A DNA stretch of 64,000 nt, from NCBI GenBank assembly GCA_037367355.1, contig CM074698.1, positions 806,001 to 870,000 on the forward strand, read 5' to 3'. The DNA comes from Neoscytalidium dimidiatum. Taxonomy: Eukaryota; Ascomycota; Dothideomycetes; Botryosphaeriales; Botryosphaeriaceae. The translations under genes were made by a program, and so were the position numbers. Of this stretch, positions 55,433 to 64,000 are shown piece by piece (within the stretch, counting starts at the first letter, position 1; each line of letters opens with the position of its first letter). The notes below the pieces were generated by a model. The model was not told where the DNA came from. It searched no databases and saw only the letters and a program-made list of their open reading frames with translations.

Positions 55433-58390
55433 ATGATGCAGCACATCGACGACGAGGCGCAGGATAGTCTGCCCGAGTTGCAGTCGCCCGCCACGCCCAC
55501 AGACCGCCGCTTCGACGACGACGACACCATGGCTGTGTCCGACGACGAGCGCACCCTAGACGCCGCCGATCGAGTCCACACCCCTCCTCCGCGCATCGCC
55601 GCACGCTTCTACCGCCCCGCAAACTCCCGCCGGAAATCCTCCGCCCAGTCGTCGCGCCGCAACTCCATCTCCTCCACCCACTCGCACCAGAGCGGCCTCT
55701 CCGCCTACCGCTCCACAACCTGCCAGAGCAATCATGTCGCCCAGCACCTGCGCCGCGCCTCAATCCTCGAGAGCCGCAAGGCCCGCCTGGCCGACCGCGC
55801 CGCCCATGCTGAGCAGGTCCGCCTACGCGCCGCCCTGGCCAAGTCCTCGCCGCGCTCTTCCAACAGCGAGGAGAAGGCCCTTGCCGCCCAGCAGGCCCGC
55901 GAGAAGCACCTGGCCCAGGTGGCCGCCGCCTGCGCCGAGGAGGTGCGACGCGCAAAGAAGGTGGCTGAGGACATGAAGGAGCGCAAAGCCGCCGAGGAGG
56001 CCCGCTACAGGGCGGAGATGCAGGAGAAGCTGGCCGAGGCCGAGCGCAGGCGTCAGGAGTACAAGCGCAACCTGCGCCGCCCGCGCACCGCGAGCGTGCC
56101 GTCGTCGGAGCCGAAGAAGCCGCCTCCGGAGGAGGTGCCGGCGCTGGACGACGACACGGCTGCCAGACGCATACAGAGGGCTTGGCGCACGCGGCGCAGG
56201 CGCCGCATGGTGGAGTCGTTCTTGGAGCTTGGACTGTCGATCGACAAAGTCCATGATACGAGCTTTGAGGACATCAGCGCGCAAATAGCGGAGCACAGGG
56301 TCATCGAGGCTACCGCTAACTTGCTGGACCTGTTCGGCCTGCAGGGCACGAACGAGGGTTCCATCGCCGACGATCCCGCCGCCATCCGGACTTTCTTGAG
56401 CGCGTACTTGATATTGGGGCACCCTGCGGCTGTTCTTAGCAGCAAGGATGGCGATTTAGAGCAGGACCTGATCAAGAAGGCCACCGATTTGATTATTTCC
56501 TTCGAGTCTACCATGTCGAAGCTTTGCACTTCGAATCGGTATACGCCGCCACCGACACAACTCGAGACTGTGGTACTTGCTCACGGCGCATTTGTCACAG
56601 CATTCTCGGATTGGAAGGCGCAAGATTCTCACACGCTTGTTGAGATGATGATTGCTTCATTCGTCAACCTGGATGCGATTTGGCAGAGCGTCAAGGATGA
56701 CACTCGTGGCGAGGTTGCCAACGACTACCGCCAGGGTATTCGTGACAACCAGGTCATTCTGCTCAGCAAGATCCGCAAGTTGGCGGGTCCCGAACGGGCG
56801 AATCAGCTGATCAAAAAGGCTATCCACGAAAATAGACGACAACGAGCTAGAGAAAGACGACGCCGACCTGTCGGTGACGTCCGGCCCAGAGCCGCTGAGA
56901 GCGATTCGGCGTCAGAGACGTCAGAAAACAGTAGCGACGCGTCAACGTCGTCCAGTGTTGGGCGGACCTCGAGAGGGCGTGATCTTCTCCAGGAAGACGC
57001 AAACATCGCGTCACATGGCGACATTGATATTGAGGGGGCTCAAGCTGACGCACTGGCGAAGCTTTTTTCGCCTATGCCTTCGAACAGAGTTCTTGTGCAT
57101 GAACTCGCCATTGACAAGGAGTTCAGGATCGACGAGGCTCAGCCTTCGGAGATCAGGGATGCCCTGAACCGCGAGATCTGCGAGAGCATGAAGCGCGGCT
57201 TCGAGCGCGGCGAGGGCGCACCCTGGACGACTGCCATGGCGGATAATATCAGAGGCAAGCTTCTGAGATTGCTGAAGCCAGGCAACTCCATGTATAAGCT
57301 CATCTCTGAAGCTTTGGATCCCGAATTCATCCATCAGCAGGCCACTCAGGGCGTGTTTTCATATGACAAGTTCTACTCGTTCATGGCATCAATTTTACCT
57401 AAGCTTTGCGCACCATTCAGGGACGCGCAAGTCAAGGCTCTGGCTGAGGAGCTACAAGAGCCTGGCGATCTTGACCAGATGATTGGAAAGCTTTTCAAGC
57501 TGCTTCACATCATCGATCTGCTCGCCCTCGACTACCAGAATTATCTGCTCCAGACCATGGCTCCCACTCTCATCAAGGAAGCCCCCGGCTACGAGCAGCG
57601 CGCATTTGCCCAGGACCTCGAGAACAATGTTATCACACTGCAGAAGACCAAACGCTGGTTCAGCAGCGCGAGCGTCAACTGCTTAACTGAGGCCGATCGT
57701 CGGGATCCCATCTACGGCCCTCCCACTGCTCAAAAGATATATGCTCGTGGCCTTGTGGACTTGGCCATCGCGCCGCCTCCGCTCCAGGATTCGGAGGTTC
57801 CTGAGACTCTCGCGCTCGACCAGGCCCGCCTCGCTCGCATTCGCGAGGATGCTGTTAAGATCACGACCGTCGGCTCCATCCTACTCACTGCGAAGAACCT
57901 CCTCCGCCGGGACGTCCGCTCGCAATGGAAGCCGGAGGCTCAGCGCCTGTGGACTCTCCTGAAGGAGGGATACGTCAAGGACGATGGCTCGATGCCGCAG
58001 AAGATTCTCTCCGTTCTCGAGTCGTCACACGCCATGCCCGCAAACACGCGCACCCAGCTGGCGAACACGATCACCCGCCTCCTTTCCCAGGCCTCCGCTG
58101 GCCGTCTGACCGATCCGGTCATGAAGGTACTGTTCGGACGTTTGAAGAACCACATCTTGACGCGCATCAGCGCCAGCACGAGCGGCGAGAGGGTACGCGC
58201 GGCAACGGGCGCAAGCGAAGGTCTCGCGACCAGCGGGTTGCCTGAATTTGTGGGACAAGTGGGCGATGTGGTTGAGCAGTTGACGAAGATCAGTGAGGTC
58301 GATCGCAAGGCGCATGGCGTGTGGTACGAGCAGATCGCGGCTGAGGTGGAGAGGATGGGGAGTGAGGAAGAGAACTCAGCCGGGAACTAA
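55433..58390 (+). CDS. SOK1: SOK1 / TCP11-family protein
   Basis: Intronless, 985 aa from the tandem ATG at 55433/55436 (cgccATGATGC). An in-frame ATG at 55010 would add 141 residues of low-complexity sequence. Yeast Sok1 is a high-copy suppressor of loss of cAMP-dependent kinase activity; the animal relative is T-complex protein 11. Residues about 1-100 are acidic then Ser/Arg-rich. About 105-215 is a highly charged Ala/Glu/Arg coiled coil. An IQ-like motif (RIQRAWRTRRRRR, near 243) could bind calmodulin. The TCP11 region extends from about 300 to the C-terminus, with IRTFLSAYLILGHP, VVLAHGAFVTAFSDWK and the cluster IRDNQVILLSKIRKLAGPE. A disordered Ser-rich insert (ESDSASETSENSSDAS) lies near 490. 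Exact biochemical function of the family is not known. Confidence 0.9.
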   Translation: MMQHIDDEAQDSLPELQSPATPTDRRFDDDDTMAVSDDERTLDAADRVHTPPPRIAARFYRPANSRRKSSAQSSRRNSISSTHSHQSGLSAYRSTTCQSNHVAQHLRRASILESRKARLADRAAHAEQVRLRAALAKSSPRSSNSEEKALAAQQAREKHLAQVAAACAEEVRRAKKVAEDMKERKAAEEARYRAEMQEKLAEAERRRQEYKRNLRRPRTASVPSSEPKKPPPEEVPALDDDTAARRIQRAWRTRRRRRMVESFLELGLSIDKVHDTSFEDISAQIAEHRVIEATANLLDLFGLQGTNEGSIADDPAAIRTFLSAYLILGHPAAVLSSKDGDLEQDLIKKATDLIISFESTMSKLCTSNRYTPPPTQLETVVLAHGAFVTAFSDWKAQDSHTLVEMMIASFVNLDAIWQSVKDDTRGEVANDYRQGIRDNQVILLSKIRKLAGPERANQLIKKAIHENRRQRARERRRRPVGDVRPRAAESDSASETSENSSDASTSSSVGRTSRGRDLLQEDANIASHGDIDIEGAQADALAKLFSPMPSNRVLVHELAIDKEFRIDEAQPSEIRDALNREICESMKRGFERGEGAPWTTAMADNIRGKLLRLLKPGNSMYKLISEALDPEFIHQQATQGVFSYDKFYSFMASILPKLCAPFRDAQVKALAEELQEPGDLDQMIGKLFKLLHIIDLLALDYQNYLLQTMAPTLIKEAPGYEQRAFAQDLENNVITLQKTKRWFSSASVNCLTEADRRDPIYGPPTAQKIYARGLVDLAIAPPPLQDSEVPETLALDQARLARIREDAVKITTVGSILLTAKNLLRRDVRSQWKPEAQRLWTLLKEGYVKDDGSMPQKILSVLESSHAMPANTRTQLANTITRLLSQASAGRLTDPVMKVLFGRLKNHILTRISASTSGERVRAATGASEGLATSGLPEFVGQVGDVVEQLTKISEVDRKAHGVWYEQIAAEVERMGSEEENSAGN

Positions 58391-59694
58391 AATGACCAGC
58401 TCGAATCGCCTGAGGAACACCACGTTTCTTTTTGCTGGCTCCTCTCCATGGATTGCTATTTCTGTCCTTCTTAGTTCTGGGTCCAGATTGTCTACGCACG
58501 AGGCTTTTGTCTATTCGGCGTCAGTCTCATATCTTTTCATCTACATCTTTTTTTTTTTTTGGGTCACATGGGAAACAGGAGCGTTATGGACATGGTTTCA
58601 GGGGCGTTCGTTCTTCCTCTTTCTCGTGCGGGTATATACCATCTTCCTTGCATATGCTGGCTTCACCCTTTTTTTTTACGAAGCTGGCTACCTGCGCTCC
58701 TCCTCTTTACTTTTTGGCTTCTCATTTGTTGTTTTATGAGTGCTGCGGCTGTCGCACAGCTACGGTTTGGTTAGAACTTTCATTTCCCGTTTCTGTGCTA
58801 CTCGCATACGGAGTTGGGTCTCATTGTTCTCTCATTCCACTTAGTTTTGGCTTATGGCTCGCTTTCTTGATTGATTACTCTGTCCTTTTCCGGCTCTCGA
58901 AATTGTCAGAGCGCTTTTATGGCTTTCGAGCCTGTTGCTTGTTTTTTGGGGGTCCTGAGGGATTTCGTCTTAGGGAGGGAGCGAGATTGATATGTGTAGA
59001 GACGTATATGCGTAGACTGTGACAGATTGCTGAGGTTAATGGCATGGAAGTCCCTGAACCAATTTTATTTATTAGGCTGCTGTAGCTTGTGCATGCTTGT
59101 GCGGCTTCAGTGAGGATGCTGGTGCTCTTTGATGTGTTCGACTACAAACAGCGCAGTAAAGTGTTGATCGTGCGGAAAGATATCTGAATCATTGACGGAC
59201 AGTATGTTCTTCCTACAGATTTATCAGAAGAGCGTTCTACACTTAGTGGTGGAAGAGGATGGTGACTGATAGAAAAATATGATTGGGGCTTGCATTAGAG
59301 AATAGACTTGGACAGCCGTTTGATGCTGAGTTTTCAATCCCAGCCTCTCCCAATGACGACTTGGATAAGCAGAGATCTCCTATCTTTCATTCTTGCATGT
59401 TCCTTGCTTTATGGATCTAGGCATCTCAAGACATCTCACAACTGTTCTTCTTGCGCACCTTCTACCCGAGTCGTGCGGCTTCACATTCCCGCTCTGCTTC
59501 CGCAGCCGCGAGGCTCGTGCACGGGCGGGACCGGGATGTCGCGAACCAAACCCTTGGCTGCCGAAACTTTATCGCATCATCGACGACGATTTTCCGCGCG
59601 GATCACAGAACGCTTCTTTTTCCTTCCCACTCACCTATTTTCCAATCGCACTTCTTCACTCGACAGAAACAGAAGAAAGGCTCGACTCCTCGCC
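58391..59694. other. Intergenic region, SOK1 to heme lyase
   Basis: About 1.3 kb, T-rich on the + strand to about 58.75 kb (SOK1 3' region), then ordinary sequence. The heme lyase frame is open leftward to 59308. No gene seen. Confidence 0.6.
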
Positions 59695-60682
59695 ATGGCC
59701 GCCGACGGAGAAGCCCAGCCGGCCGTCTGCCCCGTCGACCACAACGCCCGCGCCGCCTGGCTCGAGAAGGCGCAACAAGCCGCGTCCGGCTCCTCCTCCT
59801 CCTCCTCCTCCGCCGCTGCCGCAACACCACCGCATCCATTGCCCACGACACCTGCGGCACCAGCAGCCGCCCCCGGTTGCGACTCCTCGAAGCTCGACCA
59901 ATCCGCGCCCTCGACGGCCGCTGCCGGCTCCTCGCTGCTCGGCTACCTCGGCCTCGGGCGCGAGCGCGAGGTCTCGAGCATCCCGCGGGCGTTCCCCGGC
60001 GACCAGACGGCGGCGGGGCAGCCTTCGGCGGCGGCGGCGGCGGCGGCGAACGGAGGGGAAGGCGAGGGGGGGCACGAGGGCGCGAGGAGGGACCGGGCCG
60101 GCAACTGGATCTACCCGAGCGAGGAGATGTTCTTCAACGCGATGAAGCGGAAGCGGTTCGACCCGCGGGTCGAGGACATGCGGAGCATCGTGCCGATCCA
60201 CAACGCGGTGAACGAGAGGGCGTGGCGGGAGATTCGCGGGTGGGAGGAGGGGAGGGGGAGCGAGAGGTGAGTGAGATTCCTTTCCTTCTCTTCTTTTTCT
60301 TTTTTTTGGGGTATTTCTTCCTGTTGTTCTTTTGTCGTTTTTTTTTTTTTAACTTTGACGTTGGTGTCTGGGGTTTTTGTTTACTGACGTGCTGGTCAAT
60401 TTCAGCTGTGGTGGCCCCAAATTGGTGGCTTTTTCGGGTAATTCGCAGAAGCTGACGCCCAGGGCGCGGCTCAACACATTTCTGGGATACCAGGCGCCGT
60501 TCGATCGCCATGATTGGGTTATCGATCGTTGCGGAACGACTGTGGAATACGTGATCGATTTCTACTCCGGGAGGGATGAGGGGAAGGCAGGGAAGAGCCT
60601 GAATTTCTACCTCGACGTGAGGCCGAAGCTGAACAGCTGGGAGGGCGTGAAGACGAGGGTGGCGAGGTTTTGGGGGTTCTAA
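59695..60682 (+). CDS. CYC3: Cytochrome c heme lyase (holocytochrome c synthase)
   Basis: Mitochondrial intermembrane-space enzyme attaching heme to the CXXCH of apocytochrome c. Exons 59695-60266 and 60406-60682, intron 60267-60405 (139 nt, GTGAGT..TTCAG), 282 aa (yeast Cyc3 269). A heme-regulatory CP motif (VCPVDHN) is near residue 12. A Ser/Ala/Pro/Gly-rich low-complexity linker follows. The catalytic core has NWIYPSEEMFFNAMKRK and IPHN-type sequence VPIHNAVNERAW, with His169 in the position of the conserved heme-ligand His. After the intron come PKLVAFSGNSQKLTPRARLN, LGYQAPFDRHDWVIDRCG and VEYVIDFYSG, a hallmark of the family. The ATG at 59695 (gccATGGCC) is chosen; an in-frame ATG at 59536 would give a basic 53-residue extension. 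The sequence alone does not say whether it serves cytochrome c or c1. Confidence 0.95.
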
Positions 60683-61457
60683 GTGTGGAATGGCTCAGTC
60701 GCTCTGGATTTACTTGTAATGACGCATTGGGTGGAGTTGTCTTGGCGATCGGTATTCTGTAGGATTTCATGTATTATTATTAGAGGAGATGGAGGGATGG
60801 ATACCCCTCTCATTCAGGAAATAATCTTCTCATATGAAGTTGTGGCAGAGGGGAACTTGAATGCAGTACAGAAGTCCCAATTAGATGAATACCTCAGCTG
60901 CTTAGATGTGTGCTATGGCAGCGGGAAGTCGCACCACTTGAATGTACAAACTTTCGAATTCTGCATAACGTATAGACAAAGCGTTGTACACCCCATCTTT
61001 ACATTGCTGCTGTACGGGCAGGCAGGATAGCTAGGCTTCGACGTCATGCAGCAGTAAAGAGAAGCAGAGGAAAGTTGAAGACGAGGGTTGTCAACCACTC
61101 TGCCTATATCTGCAGTTAACTACCTCAACTTACAAAAAGGGCGATATCAAGACGGACGTTATGTTAAGAAATATTAAGCCGTTAGAATTTCGTCTTTTAG
61201 AAATGTAGATAGGTGTACAGTAAGAAGATGGATAACGAGGCGGAGAAGTTTACGGAGCACTGAAAGCTCCTTCTACTTCCGTCACGCTTGCCAATCTGCT
61301 GCAGCTGCCATTTAGGGTGCGCGTTCAGGCACATGGCCGCCAAAACACACGCGCGCGTAAACATCTACCTGGTCCTCGACACTCAACACTTCCTCTCCAT
61401 CACCGAACCCCGCTTTTCCTCATCACGTCTGACAAATACGGAAAGAACCTTCACAAG
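60683..61457. other. Intergenic region
   Basis: About 0.8 kb, moderately AT-rich. It holds the heme lyase 3' end and the promoter of the next gene. Nothing else seen. Confidence 0.6.
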
Positions 61458-62573
61458 ATGAGTCAATACGGCCGCTCTCCTACCGGCTCTGGCTGCGGTT
61501 CTACTCCGAGCAATGAGGATGACGCCGGTCCGTCCGCCATCAACGACAACGCGTCCGACAGCGACGCGTCCAGCCCCTCCGAGAGCGGCGGTTCCAACTT
61601 CGAGCCCGAACCAGAGCACGACAAGGCCACCGCGGAGCCGGAGGAAGAGGACATCGTGGACGAGATCGCCAAATCCAACCAGCCCAAGATGCCGATGCCG
61701 CCGATGGAGCTCTTCCGGCGCGACGCGGAGGAGTTTGTGATGGAGTTCATGTTCCAGGAGCGGCCGCGGCGCATGCGCGAGGCGGACATGGAGTTCTGGT
61801 GCCTGCAGTGGAAGCCGGTGACGATCGAGATCCTGATCCGCAGCTGCGAGTACCTCAGCGGGCGGCTGGTGGCGCTGATGAACGAGAACGCGGAGCTGGA
61901 GCGCCACATTAAAGGGCTGGGGCCGCGCCGCACCTCCGTGCTGACCGAGGCGCCGTACGGGCTGATTGACGCGAAGCTGATCCACCGCGAGAGGTGGGAC
62001 CGCGACGACGTCGTCTGGTGCATCTGCGAGGGCGTCAAGAAGTTCCCCAAGGAGCTGAGCCGCAACCAGCGCTTCAAGGCTCGTCTCCGCCTGCCCGTGC
62101 CCGGCAAGGACTACGAGGTCGTCCGCGGCGTCGTCAATAACGAGCTTCGCAACCCTAAGCTCAAGGAGTACAAGAAGGAGGATGAGGAGGGCAACAAGGA
62201 GAACAAGGCGCCGCTCAAGGCGAAGGCCACTGGCTCCCGTCGCAAGACTGCTGCTACCAAGCCCGCCGCTGCGGCCTCGACTAAGAAGAAACCTACCGGC
62301 AAGCAGGCCAAGAACACTGGCAAGCGCGCTGCCAACGACGACGACAGTGACGGCGAGTTCAGAGTCACTAACTCCTCGCCCAAGAAGAAGGGACGCACCA
62401 TGACCAAGAAGGCCAACACTGCTGCTGCTTCGACCCCCAAGAAGACTTCCACTCCTCGCCGTTCCCGCAACATGACTGGCGGTGAAGCCGATACCCAGAG
62501 CACGATCAAGAAGGCCCCCAAGCGTGCGGCCGCTTCCAAAAAGGGCAGTATCAAAGGCGATAAGGATGCGTAA
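61458..62573 (+). CDS. Unrecognised basic, probably nuclear protein
   Basis: Intronless, 371 aa from the ATG at 61458 (caagATGAGT); an in-frame ATG at 61317 is possible. I do not recognise a family. The first 75 residues are acidic and Ser-rich. A compact, probably folded segment of about 140 residues (near 80-220) follows, with ELFRRDAEEFVMEFMFQE, MEFWCLQWKPVTIEILIR, a helix with CEYLSGRLVALMNENAELE and DVVWCICEGVKKFPKELS. The remaining 140 residues are Lys/Ala/Thr-rich with many KK, PKK and TPRRSR clusters, resembling linker-histone-like or NLS-rich tails, and an acidic DDDSDGE break. Its codon use resembles that of neighbouring genes. Chromatin association is a reasonable guess only. Confidence 0.75.
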   Translation: MSQYGRSPTGSGCGSTPSNEDDAGPSAINDNASDSDASSPSESGGSNFEPEPEHDKATAEPEEEDIVDEIAKSNQPKMPMPPMELFRRDAEEFVMEFMFQERPRRMREADMEFWCLQWKPVTIEILIRSCEYLSGRLVALMNENAELERHIKGLGPRRTSVLTEAPYGLIDAKLIHRERWDRDDVVWCICEGVKKFPKELSRNQRFKARLRLPVPGKDYEVVRGVVNNELRNPKLKEYKKEDEEGNKENKAPLKAKATGSRRKTAATKPAAAASTKKKPTGKQAKNTGKRAANDDDSDGEFRVTNSSPKKKGRTMTKKANTAAASTPKKTSTPRRSRNMTGGEADTQSTIKKAPKRAAASKKGSIKGDKDA

Positions 62574-64000
62574 AGCGGGAGACTTGTACTCGGTGGAGGG
62601 GCTCGCGGAACTTACTGCGGCGGTTTCGATTCGATACGATACTCACTGCTTTTGTTTTGCAATTACTCGACGGGTGGAATAATGAAGGGTGGCTGGAGTG
62701 TACAATACATACCATTAATGACTAGCCGACCTATACAACTGTTGTGTGCTGTCGTTTTGACCGTAGTCTGTGCATGGATGACCCTCATGAATAAAATCGA
62801 CTTTCCACGCCTCCCATTTTTCAAAGGACATATCTCAACATTTCGTGACATCGCGGTAACCAAAAACTTGAATTCCTGGGCTACCGGGAATGCCCGGTGC
62901 GCTGTATTAATCTATAGCAGCAAAGTAAAAATAAAAAGAATAAGGTGCGTTCCTGCGTCCAGATACGAAGGCCGGGCCGACCTGCCAAAGCTTACGCTCA
63001 CGCGGCGTAGGAACGTCTTCCGAACGTAGCACGAACGGCTCGTTACCTGGTACCCGGCGCGTTCTTCACCTGCTATGAGTTTGGACTTCAAAGCATTGCT
63101 GTGTGAAAGCCATTCTAGGAGCAATTTTGTTTACCATTGCAATGCGCTTCGTAATGGACCTCGAACTTTGTACCCCCGCTTTTTGCCAACTACAACGTTT
63201 CGTGCACAGGATGTCACAGAATATTTATCATCGAGTCTGCATTGGAAGCTGATATTAGGAAGCATTAGAACAGCAAGCTCAGAACTCGGTACGTCTCGGA
63301 TGGAAATGAAGCGGTCGTCCGGACATAGATGTTCAACTACACGGGCAACGACTTCGTCCGGACGACATCTGCAACTCTACGCGTGTCGTCGCCTGCTGCA
63401 ATCACGAGGGCTCAACTCTTCTTCTTCTTCTTCTTCTGTCCGGGGTCGTCGTGGGTGGCGCTTCACCGTCGAAGACACCGCCGGGGCTGACCGGTCAGAG
63501 GTTCCAGGCTCTTCCCACTTGACTGACACCCCACTCCAGCGACCGAAGGGAGCAAGAGCAACTGACCGTATCGCCTCATTGCGGCGATTGCGGGAGCAAG
63601 ATACGGAAGGCGATATCCACCTCGAGCCTCCTCATGCGGGCAAGAGCCAGCGGATCACCGGTCGGGACGGACGCCGCCAATCATGTTTTGAGTTCGGTCA
63701 AAGGAAGAAAAAGGGCATTGCAGAAAATCAATGTACGAGCGGTGTAACGCGGTCCCCGCTGCTTCCGCCGATCAAACGCGTGTTCTGTGCTTTTTTTTTT
63801 TTTTTTTCCTTCTTCATCCATTGGTTTGCAAGCGAGAGGATTGAGATCTTGATCAATGCAAAGACCCTATTTTTCTCTCTATCTCTCTCTCTCTGTGCGA
63901 ATCCTTGGGAGACGCCAAGAATGGTGGTTCGGGGAATCTGCTCGGAGGGGTCCGCGGATGTCGGTGAAGGGGTGCTGTGACACGTTGCCGGCCGGCGACG
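62574..64000. other. Right-end non-coding region
   Basis: About 1.4 kb to the window edge with a TTC run (63418-63438), poly-T and CT tracts. A 301-codon plus frame (63075-63980) is compositionally mixed, without domains or conserved-looking blocks, and I do not call it. It may be upstream DNA of a gene beyond the window. Confidence 0.5.
63418..63438. repeat. (TTC)n trinucleotide repeat
   Basis: Seven TTC units in the right-end non-coding region. Confidence 0.88.

Noticed and set aside
63075..63980. 301-codon plus frame near the right edge
   Set aside because: No domain, mixed composition, includes microsatellite translation (poly-Ser) and poly-T translation (poly-Phe).

Overview
The window looks like nuclear DNA of a filamentous ascomycete (Pezizomycotina, possibly Dothideomycetes; the class is a guess). 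Genes have many short introns of about 48-110 nt with GTRNGT donors, CTAAC/CTGAC branch sites and YAG acceptors. There are fungal-specific families (Zn(II)2Cys6 regulator, QutR-like protein, CFEM-like GPI-anchored protein) and a retrotransposon carrying the signature of repeat-induced point mutation (RIP). No CRISPR array, operon or bacterial feature is present, and I could support no tRNA or rRNA gene.

Layout. 1-9.8 kb is gene-dense on the + strand: PBP1/ataxin-2 (5' end outside the window), a mitochondrial UbiB/ADCK-family protein (MCP2/CQD2 type) and the C2-WW3-HECT ubiquitin ligase RSP5/hulA. From 9.8 to 30.0 kb the DNA is gene-sparse. It holds a complete 6.65-kb LINE (Tad1-like) on the minus strand, bounded by a perfect 13-bp target-site duplication and inactivated by RIP. 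It also holds one small gene for a secreted, CFEM-like GPI-anchored protein and about 8 kb in which I find no gene. From 30.0 to 64 kb density rises again: SIW14 phosphatase (-), a Ser-rich protein resembling DUF3984 (+), GPI10 mannosyltransferase (-), an Ssp1/Sak1-type CaMKK-like kinase (+), a QutR-like dehydroquinase/shikimate-dehydrogenase protein (+), a Zn2Cys6 regulator (+), a SOK1/TCP11 protein (+), cytochrome c heme lyase (+) and an unrecognised basic, probably nuclear protein (+).

Most genes are housekeeping and unrelated: ubiquitin-dependent trafficking, mitochondrial lipid/quinone homeostasis and cytochrome c maturation, GPI-anchor synthesis, inositol-pyrophosphate turnover and AMPK-type kinase activation. 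They do not form a cluster.

The most notable points are these. The LINE keeps one indel-free reading frame of about 1,750 codons, from a gag-like zinc-knuckle region through endonuclease, reverse transcriptase and RNase H, and the interruptions I read are all TAA/TAG. Its 5' end carries two ~295-bp repeats around a spacer that looks spared by RIP. The QutR-like protein keeps the dehydroquinase catalytic residues but has lost those of the other two domains. The CFEM-like protein is the only gene I can support in about 20 kb next to the RIPed element.
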